Shown one piece after another: positions 8,658-16,168 of a stretch of DNA of 64,000 nt. A program made the translations under genes and the position numbers. Position 1 is the first letter of the stretch. The number at the start of each line of letters is the position of its first letter. The DNA is from Thiemannella venezuelensis (GTDB lineage Bacteria; Actinomycetota; Actinomycetes; Streptosporangiales; Streptosporangiaceae): contig NZ_JACHJJ010000001.1 of NCBI RefSeq assembly GCF_014203605.1, positions 620,001 through 684,000 on the forward strand, given 5' to 3'. The notes under the pieces are model-generated. The model did no database searches, was not told the origin of the DNA, and saw nothing but the letters and a program-made list of their open reading frames with translations.

Positions 8658-9659
8658 TTGGCCCGCCTGCTCCGCCACCTCGATGAAGAGCTCTACGTGC
8701 AGTACGGCGCGCTCTGCATCTACGGCACCCCCGACATTCCGGAATTCCGTGACGACGAGTCGGAGGCCCTCCACTACACCGCCACCCTCCACCTGGAGGC
8801 ATGGGACGCCGAACCGCCGGACCCGGGGACCTCCTGGAGACTGATCGAGCAGCGGAGCTTCACGGCCGAGACCGGAGTGGTCCAGATGGGCGTGATGGAC
8901 GACAGCGGCCGCGAGTTCCTGATCGGGCCTCCTCTCTTCGAGTACGGCCTGACCGTGCACGTGGACGTCCCGGACGATGGCCGGTGGTTGTTCCGGTTCT
9001 GGTCGGTCCGCGATGTCTTCGACCCGCTCGGCCACATGAAGCCGAGGGAGCCGATCGGATCCGCTTCACCGCCGGAACCCCGTCCGGTGCCCGTCCCCGT
9101 CACGACGGCCGGACACGTTCCGACGCTCGGAAGGGAGCGTGCGATGGGCGGCCATGCCGCCGGGATTTCCTGGCGCGGATCCGGTCGCCGCCGCGTTGAA
9201 CCCCGATCACGCGCCCACCTTCTTGATCCCCCACCAGGAGCAGCATGTGCTCGACCTCCGGACCAAGGAACCGGGGGGCGTCTACCGGATGTGGCGCTGG
9301 GAGAGGGAGACCGCCGACGGCAACCCGGAGGACGGCAACCTTCTCACGGGCAGGATCGTCCACGTCCGCGACCCCCACGGCCGCCGTGTCTTCGCCTCGG
9401 GCATCGTGACGATGCTCGGGATGGAAGACGGGCGTCACCTCGTCCGCGACGCGGAGCCTCACGAGGCCGCCCGGGTACTCTGCTCCGAGGAGACATGGCC
9501 GGACTGACCTCCACGGCCGCGCGCGTCCGCGGATGCCGCCCGCTGTGCTCCGCACATCAACCGGGTGAAGGAGCGGGTGATTCCTGCTCAGACTGCGGTG
9601 CGGGCTCCTCTGCGGACACGAAGAACAGCAGCCATTCGACGCCGGGCACGGTGAAATGA
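8658..9659 (+). CDS. Uncharacterised protein; credible part is the first ~135 codons
   Basis: The start is TTG 8658 after a GGAGGA ribosome site. Roughly the first 135 residues look like a real, mixed alpha/beta protein (ELYVQYGALCIYGTPDIPEF, then HVDVPDDGRWLFRFWSV). I do not recognise the family. After about residue 140 the composition becomes Arg/Pro/Gly-rich and the frame runs for another 190 codons as an out-of-frame reading of the gene at 9139. Either the true stop has been lost by an indel near 9070-9140, or the two genes overlap. The real end is therefore probably near 9070, not 9659. Confidence 0.55.
   Translation: MARLLRHLDEELYVQYGALCIYGTPDIPEFRDDESEALHYTATLHLEAWDAEPPDPGTSWRLIEQRSFTAETGVVQMGVMDDSGREFLIGPPLFEYGLTVHVDVPDDGRWLFRFWSVRDVFDPLGHMKPREPIGSASPPEPRPVPVPVTTAGHVPTLGRERAMGGHAAGISWRGSGRRRVEPRSRAHLLDPPPGAACARPPDQGTGGRLPDVALGEGDRRRQPGGRQPSHGQDRPRPRPPRPPCLRLGHRDDARDGRRASPRPRRGASRGRPGTLLRGDMAGLTSTAARVRGCRPLCSAHQPGEGAGDSCSDCGAGSSADTKNSSHSTPGTVK
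9139..9507 (+). CDS. Uncharacterised small protein
   Basis: The product is about 122 aa (GTG 9139, or 117 aa from ATG 9154). It has a balanced composition with PTFLIPHQEQHVLDLRTKE, GGVYRMWRWERET and FASGIVTMLGMEDG, so the frame looks genuinely coded, unlike the frame of the upstream gene over the same bases. I do not recognise the family. AAGGGAG just ahead of the GTG could be its ribosome site. It sits on the edge of the accessory region before the integrase remnant. Confidence 0.6.
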   Translation: MRWAAMPPGFPGADPVAAALNPDHAPTFLIPHQEQHVLDLRTKEPGGVYRMWRWERETADGNPEDGNLLTGRIVHVRDPHGRRVFASGIVTMLGMEDGRHLVRDAEPHEAARVLCSEETWPD

Positions 9660-9967
9660 GTTTGGACTGTCTTGGCGGCGATGCCTTCGAAGTCCAGACG
9701 ATCGTTGAACATGTGGCACCTGACGGACCAAGGACCGCCGATCCGCTGAGCGGCGAGCAGGGCGCGGAACACGGCTTCCTGCGGCTCTTGCGCGTCGAGT
9801 GGAGAGGTCATCCGCACCTCGGCCAGATCGGGCATCTTCCGGTAGCGCTCGTAGGACAGCAGGGTGAAGGGTTCTCCCAGGAGCTTGCCCATCCTGGTGA
9901 TCACCCGTTCGGCTCCGGCCTGCTTGTTCACACGCAGGTGACCTCTCCAGTTGATCACCTTGAACAT
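9557..9967 (-). CDS. Uncharacterised 136-aa protein
   Basis: From ATG at 9967 (MFKVINWRGHLRVNKQ) the protein is 136 aa with charged helices and strands (YERYRKMPDLAEVRM, PWSVRCHMFNDRLDF, VEWLLFFV). The frame stays open for 82 more codons upstream, but that part is Arg/Pro-rich and not convincing. I do not recognise the family, and neighbours give no functional hint. It is convergent with the gene at 9139. Confidence 0.6.
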   Translation of the reverse strand: MFKVINWRGHLRVNKQAGAERVITRMGKLLGEPFTLLSYERYRKMPDLAEVRMTSPLDAQEPQEAVFRALLAAQRIGGPWSVRCHMFNDRLDFEGIAAKTVQTHFTVPGVEWLLFFVSAEEPAPQSEQESPAPSPG

Positions 9968-10215
9968 GGCGTCATCCTGGCACGGCAGGAGCAGGCGGCG
10001 CATCTGGGCATACCTCGCCCGCCTGCTCATCCATCGACGGGCCGGCGGCGACGGCACGTCCTTGTGGTCATTCCGGAGCCGGAGTGCCCTCGCCGGAGGC
10101 AGATGCCTGCCCGGAGTCGTAGGGCATCCGGAGTCGTAGGGCATGGAGGAGCGGCGTGGCTGTCGGATCTGATCGTTACCGTGGCGGCGCATCCGGAACA
10201 GTAGGGAGCGCACCC

Positions 10216-10824
10216 ATGGAGATCAGTTATGCCGATGTCGTCTGGCTCACCGGGGACTACGGGTTAGGCGACCTGTGGTGCCTCACTTTTGTCCGTGGGC
10301 TCGATGAGGCTGAGGCACTTCGGCGTGCGGGCGCTGAGGAAAGGAGCATCAGGCCGCTCACCTACGAGGAGCTGATCGACGAGGGGTTGTTCCCCGACAC
10401 GCTCCTGGCGGGCCGTTTGGGAGATTGGGCCGTGCTGATCGAGGAGTCCGGCTGGGAGGCACTCGACGCTTTGGAAGTGCTGTCGGTCGGGACGGAGGCC
10501 GTGTCGGTTCTCCGGCATGATTACGCGGCCGACCGCTTCGAGTATGCCGTTGACGGGGGACAGGTGACCTCGTTCAACCTGATGATCCCCGCATGTCGGC
10601 ATGGGAGCGATCCTGATCGGCTGGTGAGCCTGATGAGGGAGGCGGGCGTTGATCCTGCGTACGCGCCGGGGAGCGAGAGCAACAAGGGGAGGGCCGTCGA
10701 ACGTCCGACAGTGGGCGGGACTCTGATGCTCGTGGCGCGGTTGACCGGTGTCATGTTGACTCAGGAGGTCTTGAACGGGCCGCTGCTGGGAGGCGATGTC
10801 GGGGCTCGTCGGGTTCAGGACTGA
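10216..10824 (+). CDS. Uncharacterised protein, DUF6461-like
   Basis: From ATG 10216 the product is 202 aa. It contains LCLTFVRGLD-like and GDWAVLIEESGWEAL motifs and a DYAADRFEYAVDGGQVTSFN segment, which I associate with the actinobacterial DUF6461 family, a group of unknown function that occurs in many copies per genome. The start follows GGGAGCGCACCC. The last 25 residues (after LMLVARLTGVML) look as expected for the family, so the gene seems intact. It directly precedes the integrase remnant and may belong to the island. Confidence 0.65.
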   Translation: MEISYADVVWLTGDYGLGDLWCLTFVRGLDEAEALRRAGAEERSIRPLTYEELIDEGLFPDTLLAGRLGDWAVLIEESGWEALDALEVLSVGTEAVSVLRHDYAADRFEYAVDGGQVTSFNLMIPACRHGSDPDRLVSLMREAGVDPAYAPGSESNKGRAVERPTVGGTLMLVARLTGVMLTQEVLNGPLLGGDVGARRVQD

Positions 10825-10875
10825 TGCGGTGGCGTCCCGGTGGTCGGCGAGTTCGTTGAGTACGGCGGGGCCGGC

Positions 10876-11280
10876 GGGTGGTCGGCATTCCCAAGAGCAT
10901 CGTCGCTGCCTTGCGGGAGCGCATCGCCACCTGCGTCCGCGACGAGCCGGGGCGCTGCTGTTCCTGGAGCCAAAGGCGGACCGCTGCGGCGCAGCGGCTT
11001 CAACACCTGCACGCGCTGGGTGGACGTGGTCCGGGAGATGGGCCTGCCCGGCCTTGATCTCCATGATCTGCGTCACACGGGCAGCATGCTCGCCGCCGAG
11101 TCGGGCGTGGGGCTCAAGGACCTGATGGCCCGGATGGTCACGACAACGTGCGCGCCGCGATGATCTACCAGCACGCCGTGCGGGGTGCCGACAGGGCGAT
11201 CACGGGCGCGATCGACCGGCAGATCATCCGGCGCAACGACGAGGACGGTGGTGCAATCGGAACACCGGTACCGGCGGGGT
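10876..11280 (+). pseudogene. Tyrosine recombinase (integrase) C-terminal remnant, several frameshifts
   Basis: Fragments of one integrase can be read in different frames. VGIPKSIVAALRE and VRDEPG come first (about 10878-10950), then ALLFLEPK (about 10955), then GGPLRRSGFN through LDLHDLRHTGSMLAAESG (to about 11135), and then, after a lost base near 11137, HDNVRAAMIYQHAVRGADRAI (to about 11225). HDLRHT carries the catalytic Arg and His and MIYQHA the catalytic Tyr. The N-terminal half is missing. The pieces need at least three single-base shifts, so no active enzyme is made. The remnant points toward the partial tRNA copy at 11806, as expected for an integrase next to its att site. Confidence 0.8.
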
Positions 11281-11304
11281 GGTCGGAGTGGCGAGAGTTG
11301 ATCC

Positions 11305-11607
11305 TCATGCGCGCAACCAGTGCCCGTCGTTGCACGCGGCGGGGATCTCGTCCGACCACGGGTCGATCCCGCGTTGCTCCAACTCCTCGAACCAGCGATC
11401 CCGCCGGGAAGCGGGTAAGCGGCTTCCGCACCAGGGACAGAAGGTGATGCCGACGGCCGAGGTTCCGCCGTCGTGGATGATCAGGCCGTACTCCTGGAAC
11501 CTGGCGTCGAATGTCACCAGGGCGTCCGGGCACTCGAACGGATCGTCATGACGGTCACAGCGCCCCGCCACCTGATGGGCCATCGCATCACAGCAGTGCT
11601 CGCTCAT
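11305..11607 (-). CDS. DUF6980-like small cysteine-rich protein
   Basis: The 100-aa protein starts MSEHCCDAMAHQV and contains CDRHDDPFECPD, YGLIIHDGGTSA, the zinc-ribbon-like FCPWCGSRLP, and the ending RDRWFEELEQRGIDPW. This matches my recollection of the DUF6980 family, whose function is unknown; the CC, C..H and CPWC cysteines suggest metal binding. It lies antisense between the integrase remnant and its att site, where the end of the integrase gene would be expected, so it may have arrived by insertion. Confidence 0.75.
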   Translation of the reverse strand: MSEHCCDAMAHQVAGRCDRHDDPFECPDALVTFDARFQEYGLIIHDGGTSAVGITFCPWCGSRLPASRRDRWFEELEQRGIDPWSDEIPAACNDGHWLRA

Positions 11608-11805
11608 GCGGGCAAGACTTTCGTGGGCGGAGATCAGTACGGTACTCGACCGATCCCTGAGACGGTCCGCCGACAGGAGGCATGGCTCCGAGGCTGCCTC
11701 GGGCGGGGCCTAATGGCACGCTAATGGCACGGGAAGATCGAAAAGCCTCAGAAGTGATCAAGACCCGGGCGGGATTTCCTCCCTGACCTGGGCCTTCATG
11801 CTGAG

Positions 11806-11848
11806 AGCGGGTGACGGGAATCGAACCCGCGCTGTCAGCTTGGGAAGT
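11806..11848. repeat. Partial tRNA-Gly copy: att-type direct repeat, distal copy
   Basis: These 43 bp are identical to 15414-15456, the 3' part of the intact tRNA-Gly gene from the discriminator base to the anticodon loop. The tRNA 5' half is absent. Weaker similarity continues for about 90 bp to the left of both copies, including CCCTGACCTGGGCCT. This is the structure left when an element integrates into a tRNA 3' end. Confidence 0.85.
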
Positions 11849-12290
11849 CTTCCAAGATCAAGCGTCCTAGACTGGGGAAACTCTGACCTGGACCTACGCC
11901 GGTGGAGTCACCGTGAGTCCCCGCGGCTTCCCGCTGCTCGCCGACCGAACGGGCACGCAACGGGCACGCGGGCGCCTGATCTCTTGTCGTCTCGGGCTTC
12001 CTGCCGCGTATGTCAGTTCTGGTCGGCTGATTGCGGCTCTCCAGGGAGTTGATGTTCCTCCGGGTATGGATCACGTACGCGGGGAACACGAGGCATGGGT
12101 GTGGGAGTGGCCGCGAGTGGCCCCTCTTTACTTCGGTTCATGAACAACTTTCGGCCCTGAACACGCTATGTCCGTGCGGCGTGGGGTCGCGTAGGGAGCG
12201 GATCGGTAGGGCGACACGAACCAGCTGCAGATGCCCCGCTGGCTCGATCGGAGGCACCTACCGCGACCGTGTGCGTGCCTCTGGCCTCCA
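11849..12290. other. Gene-poor start of the island segment
   Basis: I find no supportable gene in these ~440 bp. Several short open frames exist on both strands, but none has a ribosome site or a recognisable product. The last 20 bases lead into the operator and start codon of the HTH/peptidase gene. Confidence 0.5.
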
Positions 12291-12311
12291 TGTGTGCGAA
12301 AATCGTACACA
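12291..12311 (+). promoter_or_regulatory. Inverted repeat touching the start codon of the HTH/peptidase gene
   Basis: TGTGTGCGA (12291-12299) and TCGTACACA (12303-12311) are inverted repeats with 8 of 9 bases paired and a 3-nt spacer. The right arm ends on the A of the ATG. The position suggests autorepression by the HTH protein encoded directly downstream. Confidence 0.65.
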
Positions 12312-13432
12312 TGGCTGAGATCGACGAGAAGACGCTTGGTGTCAGAGTCCGGGAGGCGCGTGAGCGGGCTGGTTTGAAGCAGGGCGAACTTGCTCAGCTC
12401 GTGGGCCTTGAGCGAACAGCGGTGAACAAGATCGAAGGTGGTATCCGCAAGGTCAGCGCCCTTGAGCTGTCGGATATTGCGGCGTCTCTGGGCGTGACTA
12501 TGTCCTCGTTCTTCTCAGAGCCGATTCCAGCGCTGGTCTCTCATCGCTCTAGCCAGGGCCTAGACACGGCTGACTCGAAGATCGACAGAATTTTGGCGAG
12601 TATTGCTGCTGACGTTGAGTTCGTTGCTGAACTGGCACCTGAGGAACTCGCGCTGCCTGGAGATAACTTTGCGCCGTCTCCTCCCCCCAAAACTTCATCG
12701 GACGCCGACGCTCTTGCCGTCGCCACGCGGGCCATGCTCAGCCTCACTGACACAGAGCCTGTACACGACCTGGTCGGGAAGGCTGCCGCGATCGGTCTCT
12801 TGATCTTCTCCGTTGATCTAGGAGTGGATACCGCCGATGCCGGGACGATCTTGCTCCGCCGCGGTGGGGTGAGTCTGGTGAACAGCCATAACAAGGTGGG
12901 ACGCCGCCGCCTTGCGGCGGCTCATGAGTTGGGTCACTACCTTATTGCTGACGAGTACACCGTCGACTGGAGAGTCGCTGACCGACAGGGCAACGACATT
13001 GAAACATGCCTGGACCGGTTTGCGCGGGCACTGCTGCTGCCCGAGTGTGGCCTGCGGACTGCATGGGCTGAGTATGGGTCGCGTGAACTCCGCGAAGTAG
13101 CTGTGCTGCTTGCCAGCAAGTTTCGGGTCGACATGGCAACGCTCGCCAGAAGGCTGGAAGAGCTGGATCTCGTTGATGGAGAAGGTGCTGCACTCGTCCG
13201 CAGTGTCACCACCACTCGTGCTGATATTGTGGAATTCGGGTTAATTGTTTCAGTCGACCTTGAAGGAACGAGCCTACCCGTTTCATATCAGAAGGCGATC
13301 CTGCGCGCCTTTCGTGACGAGCGGATCAGCCAGGAGCGCGCGCTAGAACTACTCCATAGCACCTTCACTGAATACGACCTACCCCCGCGCCGGGAGCGCA
13401 GGGAAGACGAGATCTGGAAGTTTGTGTCGTGA
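12311..13432 (+). CDS. XRE-type HTH protein with ImmA/IrrE-like metallopeptidase domain
   Basis: The 373-aa protein joins an XRE helix-turn-helix (about residues 8-65, LGVRVREARERAGLKQGELA, then RTAVNKIEGG) to a zinc peptidase domain with the HELGH motif at about 205-209 and a downstream glutamate-rich helix (CLDRFARALLLPE). Proteins of this COG2856 type cleave or release repressors in mobile elements (ImmA, IrrE/DdrO) and also act in toxin-antitoxin-like pairs. ATG 12311 is used because the HTH starts right after it and an operator abuts it; no ribosome site is present, so the mRNA may be leaderless. GTGA overlap couples it to the PIN-like gene. GC content is lower than in the flanking genes. 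Confidence 0.88.
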   Translation: MAEIDEKTLGVRVREARERAGLKQGELAQLVGLERTAVNKIEGGIRKVSALELSDIAASLGVTMSSFFSEPIPALVSHRSSQGLDTADSKIDRILASIAADVEFVAELAPEELALPGDNFAPSPPPKTSSDADALAVATRAMLSLTDTEPVHDLVGKAAAIGLLIFSVDLGVDTADAGTILLRRGGVSLVNSHNKVGRRRLAAAHELGHYLIADEYTVDWRVADRQGNDIETCLDRFARALLLPECGLRTAWAEYGSRELREVAVLLASKFRVDMATLARRLEELDLVDGEGAALVRSVTTTRADIVEFGLIVSVDLEGTSLPVSYQKAILRAFRDERISQERALELLHSTFTEYDLPPRRERREDEIWKFVS

Positions 13433-13977
13433 CACCGTCGTCGGACGCATTAGTTTTCGACACCGGTCCGCTGCGGCACTTCGCTGTGAATGGGTGGTTG
13501 GGCGTTCTGAAGTTCCTTGCCGGCGACCGCCCCGTCATCGTCCCGGAGAGTGTCGAACACGAGCTCAAAAACCAGGTCCACGATCACCCTGCCTTGCACC
13601 AGGTCCTCGACGCAGGCTGGATCAGCGTTGACCGCAGCAACGACATGAGCTTCCTGATCGCCTTTGCGGCCTATGAGCAGCGACTGGTTGCCAATGGACG
13701 GAACCGCGGCGAATGCGGCGTGCTCGCTCTCGGAAAGACCCGAGGTTTCGAGATAGTAGTTGATGACAGTGTTCCTCGTACCATCGCCGAAGAGGAAAGC
13801 ATCCGGGTCACAGCCACTCTCCCACTGCTCTGCAGTGCGATCAGAGAAGGGCAACTGACTTTGCCTATGGTGGAGGCGCTTGCCGATGATCTAATTTCGG
13901 GCGAGTATTTCCTCCCCTTCGGTCCCGGTGGTTTCAGGCGGTGGGCGCAGGAGGAAGGGCTTATCGAATATGAATGA
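13429..13977 (+). CDS. PIN-like nuclease domain protein
   Basis: This 182-aa protein has the acidic residues of a PIN fold in order: D11 in ALVFDTGPLRHFA, a glutamate in PESVEHELK, the glutamate of RNRGECGVLAL near residue 98, and the aspartates of IVVDD near 113. The arrangement is close to DUF3368-like PIN proteins. PIN domains are Mg2+-dependent RNases and often toxins. Start GTG 13429 overlaps the stop of the HTH/peptidase gene, so the two are cotranslated. I infer a toxin with a regulator or antidote; a DNA-element maintenance role is an alternative. Confidence 0.8.
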   Translation: MTPSSDALVFDTGPLRHFAVNGWLGVLKFLAGDRPVIVPESVEHELKNQVHDHPALHQVLDAGWISVDRSNDMSFLIAFAAYEQRLVANGRNRGECGVLALGKTRGFEIVVDDSVPRTIAEEESIRVTATLPLLCSAIREGQLTLPMVEALADDLISGEYFLPFGPGGFRRWAQEEGLIEYE

Positions 13978-14313
13978 GGTGGCCATCTTGGAGTCGCAGG
14001 CGACGACTCGGGCATGAGCGACCGTAGTCGCCCCCTCGTCTCCTTGCCTAATGGCACGGCGGTCAGCCAGTGATCTGGCCTCACCCGTGCGGCGCGTAGG
14101 CCTCCGCCTCCTGATCACCCCGTCTGCCGTCGACCCGCCCGAAGGGGAAGCGGGCCGAGGCCGCCGGGTACAGGTGGAGCGCCCCGCCGGACGAACGACC
14201 TTGACCGCCTGGCCCTGGTCCGCTCGGCTTGTCCCGGGCCGACGGCGGACGGGATGAGCAGGCCCCTACCTCAGCCACTGGCAGGCCAGCAGTGATGGGC
14301 ACGCCCTGAGCGA
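13978..14313. other. Intergenic stretch inside the island
   Basis: No gene is supported here. A 13-bp word at 14046-14058 (CCTAATGGCACGG nearby) resembles the sequence that follows the integrase end at 11710, which may be a further scrap of integrase-flanking DNA. The match is too short to be sure. Confidence 0.4.
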
Positions 14314-14922
14314 TCATCCCGGAGCAGGAGTACCCCCGCCGGAGGCGTCGGGGTTCATCGGTGCTTTCCGGCTCACAGGCTGGATGACTCCCAGCCTGCG
14401 AGCGCTCCGCGGCGACAGGGTCATCGGGGTGAGCCATCCCTGCCGGGTCAACACGACTTGGGCCGGCAGCGGGGTGAGCGGGTAGACCTCGATTCCCCGC
14501 GCCCAGTTCATGAGCAAACCTTCGGTCCCGTCGGAGTCGGCCAGGACGATCGAGAGGCTCCGGCCGTCTTCGGCCCAGATGTTCCAGATCGCCCAGCCTT
14601 CGGGTCGGGTCTCGACTCGCAGACGGGCGCAGATCTCGGCGTAGCTCTCCTCCATGCCGAGGGGAACGGCGTCAGGCCGCAGGAGGACGACGCCGGCGAG
14701 GCGCAGGAACGGACGTTCCTCGTCGAGGCATCCGTCTCCGTCGAAGTGGTAGTGGCGGAGCTGGCGGGCTGTCTCGTTCACCGTTCGCTGAAGCGGGGTG
14801 GCCTCGGAGGGGTCGTCGGCGTAGGTGAGCCATCCTTCGGCGCTCGCCGCGTTGACGATCTCGCGGGCCAGGTGCTCGATGTGGCGGAGGTATTCGGGCT
14901 CGCTGAGGTCGGGTCGGGGCAT
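14314..14922 (-). CDS. Uncharacterised island protein
   Basis: From ATG at 14922 (MPRPDLSEPEYLRHIEHLAR) the product is 202 aa. It shows a helical N-terminus, then AIWNIWAEDGRSLSIVLADS and a conserved-looking LPAQVVLTRQGWLTP stretch, with a Pro/Gly-rich tail. No membrane segment or catalytic motif is visible and I do not recognise the family. It lies within the segment bounded by the two tRNA-Gly copies, on the strand opposite to the HTH/PIN pair. Confidence 0.6.
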   Translation of the reverse strand: MPRPDLSEPEYLRHIEHLAREIVNAASAEGWLTYADDPSEATPLQRTVNETARQLRHYHFDGDGCLDEERPFLRLAGVVLLRPDAVPLGMEESYAEICARLRVETRPEGWAIWNIWAEDGRSLSIVLADSDGTEGLLMNWARGIEVYPLTPLPAQVVLTRQGWLTPMTLSPRSARRLGVIQPVSRKAPMNPDASGGGTPAPG

Positions 14923-15194
14923 CGTGTCAGTGTGACATCGCGGTCTAGGCCGGAGCATGTGGGTTATCTGAGCGATGGCAGGCAGCCGACAGCGATCAGG
15001 TCCTATGTCGCGGAGACAGGTGGGTTACCGGCGAGGGGGTGGGGTGGTCTCGTGGCGGCGGCGTGGCCTATGGGCGGTGCGTTGGTAGGTGTGGCGAGGC
15101 CGGCGGTCGGTGGGCGGCCCGAGTGCGGCCCCGGCCGTGACCGGCCCCCAGGCCGCATGCGCGGCCGGGGTCCGCGACGCTGGGTCGTGCGGCG

Positions 15195-15321
15195 GCGCCT
15201 TGATCAGCATGCCGTACGGGGCGCCGACAGAGCGATCACCGACGCGATCGACCGGCAGCTTGAGAAGCGGGACGGCGACGATGAGGACGGCTCGGCCGGG
15301 GTGCTCGCTCCCGTGGGCTAA
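15195..15321 (+). pseudogene. Second integrase C-terminal remnant next to tRNA-Gly
   Basis: The frame reads QHAVRGADRAITDAIDRQ and then an acidic tail ending in a TAA at 15319-15321. It is nearly the same as the C-terminal end of the remnant at 11170-11225. The catalytic tyrosine codon and all upstream motifs are missing, so only about 40 residues remain. It is followed after about 90 bp by the tRNA-Gly gene, the usual order int-att-tRNA for actinomycete integrative elements. Confidence 0.75.
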
Positions 15322-15413
15322 TTGCACGTCAATTGCACGGAAGATCGAGAAGGCTCCAGAAACGATCAAGGCCCGGGTCGGGATGTTCTCCCTGACCTGG
15401 GCCTCGGTGTGTG

Positions 15414-15456
15414 GAGCGGGTGACGGGAATCGAACCCGCGCTGTCAGCTTGGGAAG
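15414..15456. repeat. att-type direct repeat, tRNA-proximal copy
   Basis: This copy lies inside the intact tRNA-Gly gene and is identical over 43 bp to 11806-11848. Together they bound a 3.6-kb segment carrying the HTH/peptidase, PIN-like and one unknown gene. Confidence 0.85.
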
Positions 15457-15485
15457 CTGATGTTCTGCCATTGAACTACACCCGC
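15415..15485 (-). tRNA. tRNA-Gly, anticodon CCC
   Basis: On the minus strand the acceptor arms GCGGGTG and CACCCGC pair over 7 bp, the T arm holds GGTTCGATTCC, and the anticodon stem TCAGC/GCTGA encloses the loop TTCCCAA with anticodon CCC (reads GGG). The gene does not encode CCA; the discriminator is T. It is the insertion target of the island to its left and remains intact. Confidence 0.95.
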
Positions 15486-15580
15486 AGCGGTGAACCGCGC
15501 CCCCACTCTAGCGGAAAATCGCGCGACTCTGGACCCTCCGGAACACCGAGTTCACGGCTGATCCCCGTCCGGCCGGTTGG

Positions 15581-15586
15581 TAGGTT
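15581..15586 (+). promoter_or_regulatory. -10 box TAGGTT of a leaderless promoter (dcd)
   Basis: TAGGTT is separated by 6 nt from the GTG start of dcd, which has no ribosome site. This supports GTG 15593 as both transcription and translation start. Confidence 0.55.
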
Positions 15587-15592
15587 GCCCAG

Positions 15593-16168
15593 GTGCTGCT
15601 TTCCGACCGTGACATCCGTGCCGAGATCGAGTCCGGGAGGGTCGGGATCAATCCCTTCTCTCCGGAGATGATCCAACCCTCCAGCGTCGACGTGCGGCTC
15701 GACCGCTACTTCCGGGTCTTCGAGAACCACCGGTACCCGCACATCGACCCGGAGACCGAGCAGCCCGACCTCACCCGCCTGGTCGAACCCGAGGGCGACG
15801 AGCCGTTCATCCTGCACCCCGGGGAGTTCGTCCTCGCCTCCACCTACGAGGTCATCACCCTCCCCGACGACCTCGCCTCCCGCCTCGAAGGCAAGAGCTC
15901 TCTCGGCAGGCTCGGCCTGCTCACGCACTCCACCGCGGGGTTCATCGACCCGGGCTTCAGCGGTCACGTGACGCTGGAGCTCTCCAATGTCGCGACGTTG
16001 CCGATCAAGCTCTGGCCCGGGATGAAGATCGGCCAGCTGTGCCTGTTCCGGCTCAGTTCGCCGGCCGAGCATCCTTACGGTTCGGAGCGGTACGGCTCCC
16101 GCTACCAGGGTCAGCGGGGCCCGACGCCGAGCCGTTCCTATCTGAACTTCCATCGCACCCGGATCTGA
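15593..16168 (+). CDS. dcd: dCTP deaminase
   Basis: The 191-aa protein matches Dcd throughout. It has [17 protein letters not shown], the [10 protein letters not shown] motif, and the active-site block [18 protein letters not shown] followed by [12 protein letters not shown], whose glutamate is the catalytic residue. It converts dCTP to dUTP; actinobacterial members can also hydrolyse the dUTP to dUMP in one protein, feeding thymidylate synthesis. Length is normal for the family. Start GTG is placed by the leaderless promoter. Its last ~116 bp overlap the 3' end of the convergent MFS gene. Confidence 0.95.
   Translation: MLLSDRDIRAEIESGRVGINPFSPEMIQPSSVDVRLDRYFRVFENHRYPHIDPETEQPDLTRLVEPEGDEPFILHPGEFVLASTYEVITLPDDLASRLEGKSSLGRLGLLTHSTAGFIDPGFSGHVTLELSNVATLPIKLWPGMKIGQLCLFRLSSPAEHPYGSERYGSRYQGQRGPTPSRSYLNFHRTRI

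Noticed and set aside
14046-14060. A third integrase-flank scrap in the island
   Set aside because: Only about 13 bp match the other flanks, too short to separate from chance.
10876-15485. A complete integrative conjugative element at tRNA-Gly
   Set aside because: Only integrase ends remain; no replication initiator, excisionase or tra-like gene is present between the repeats.
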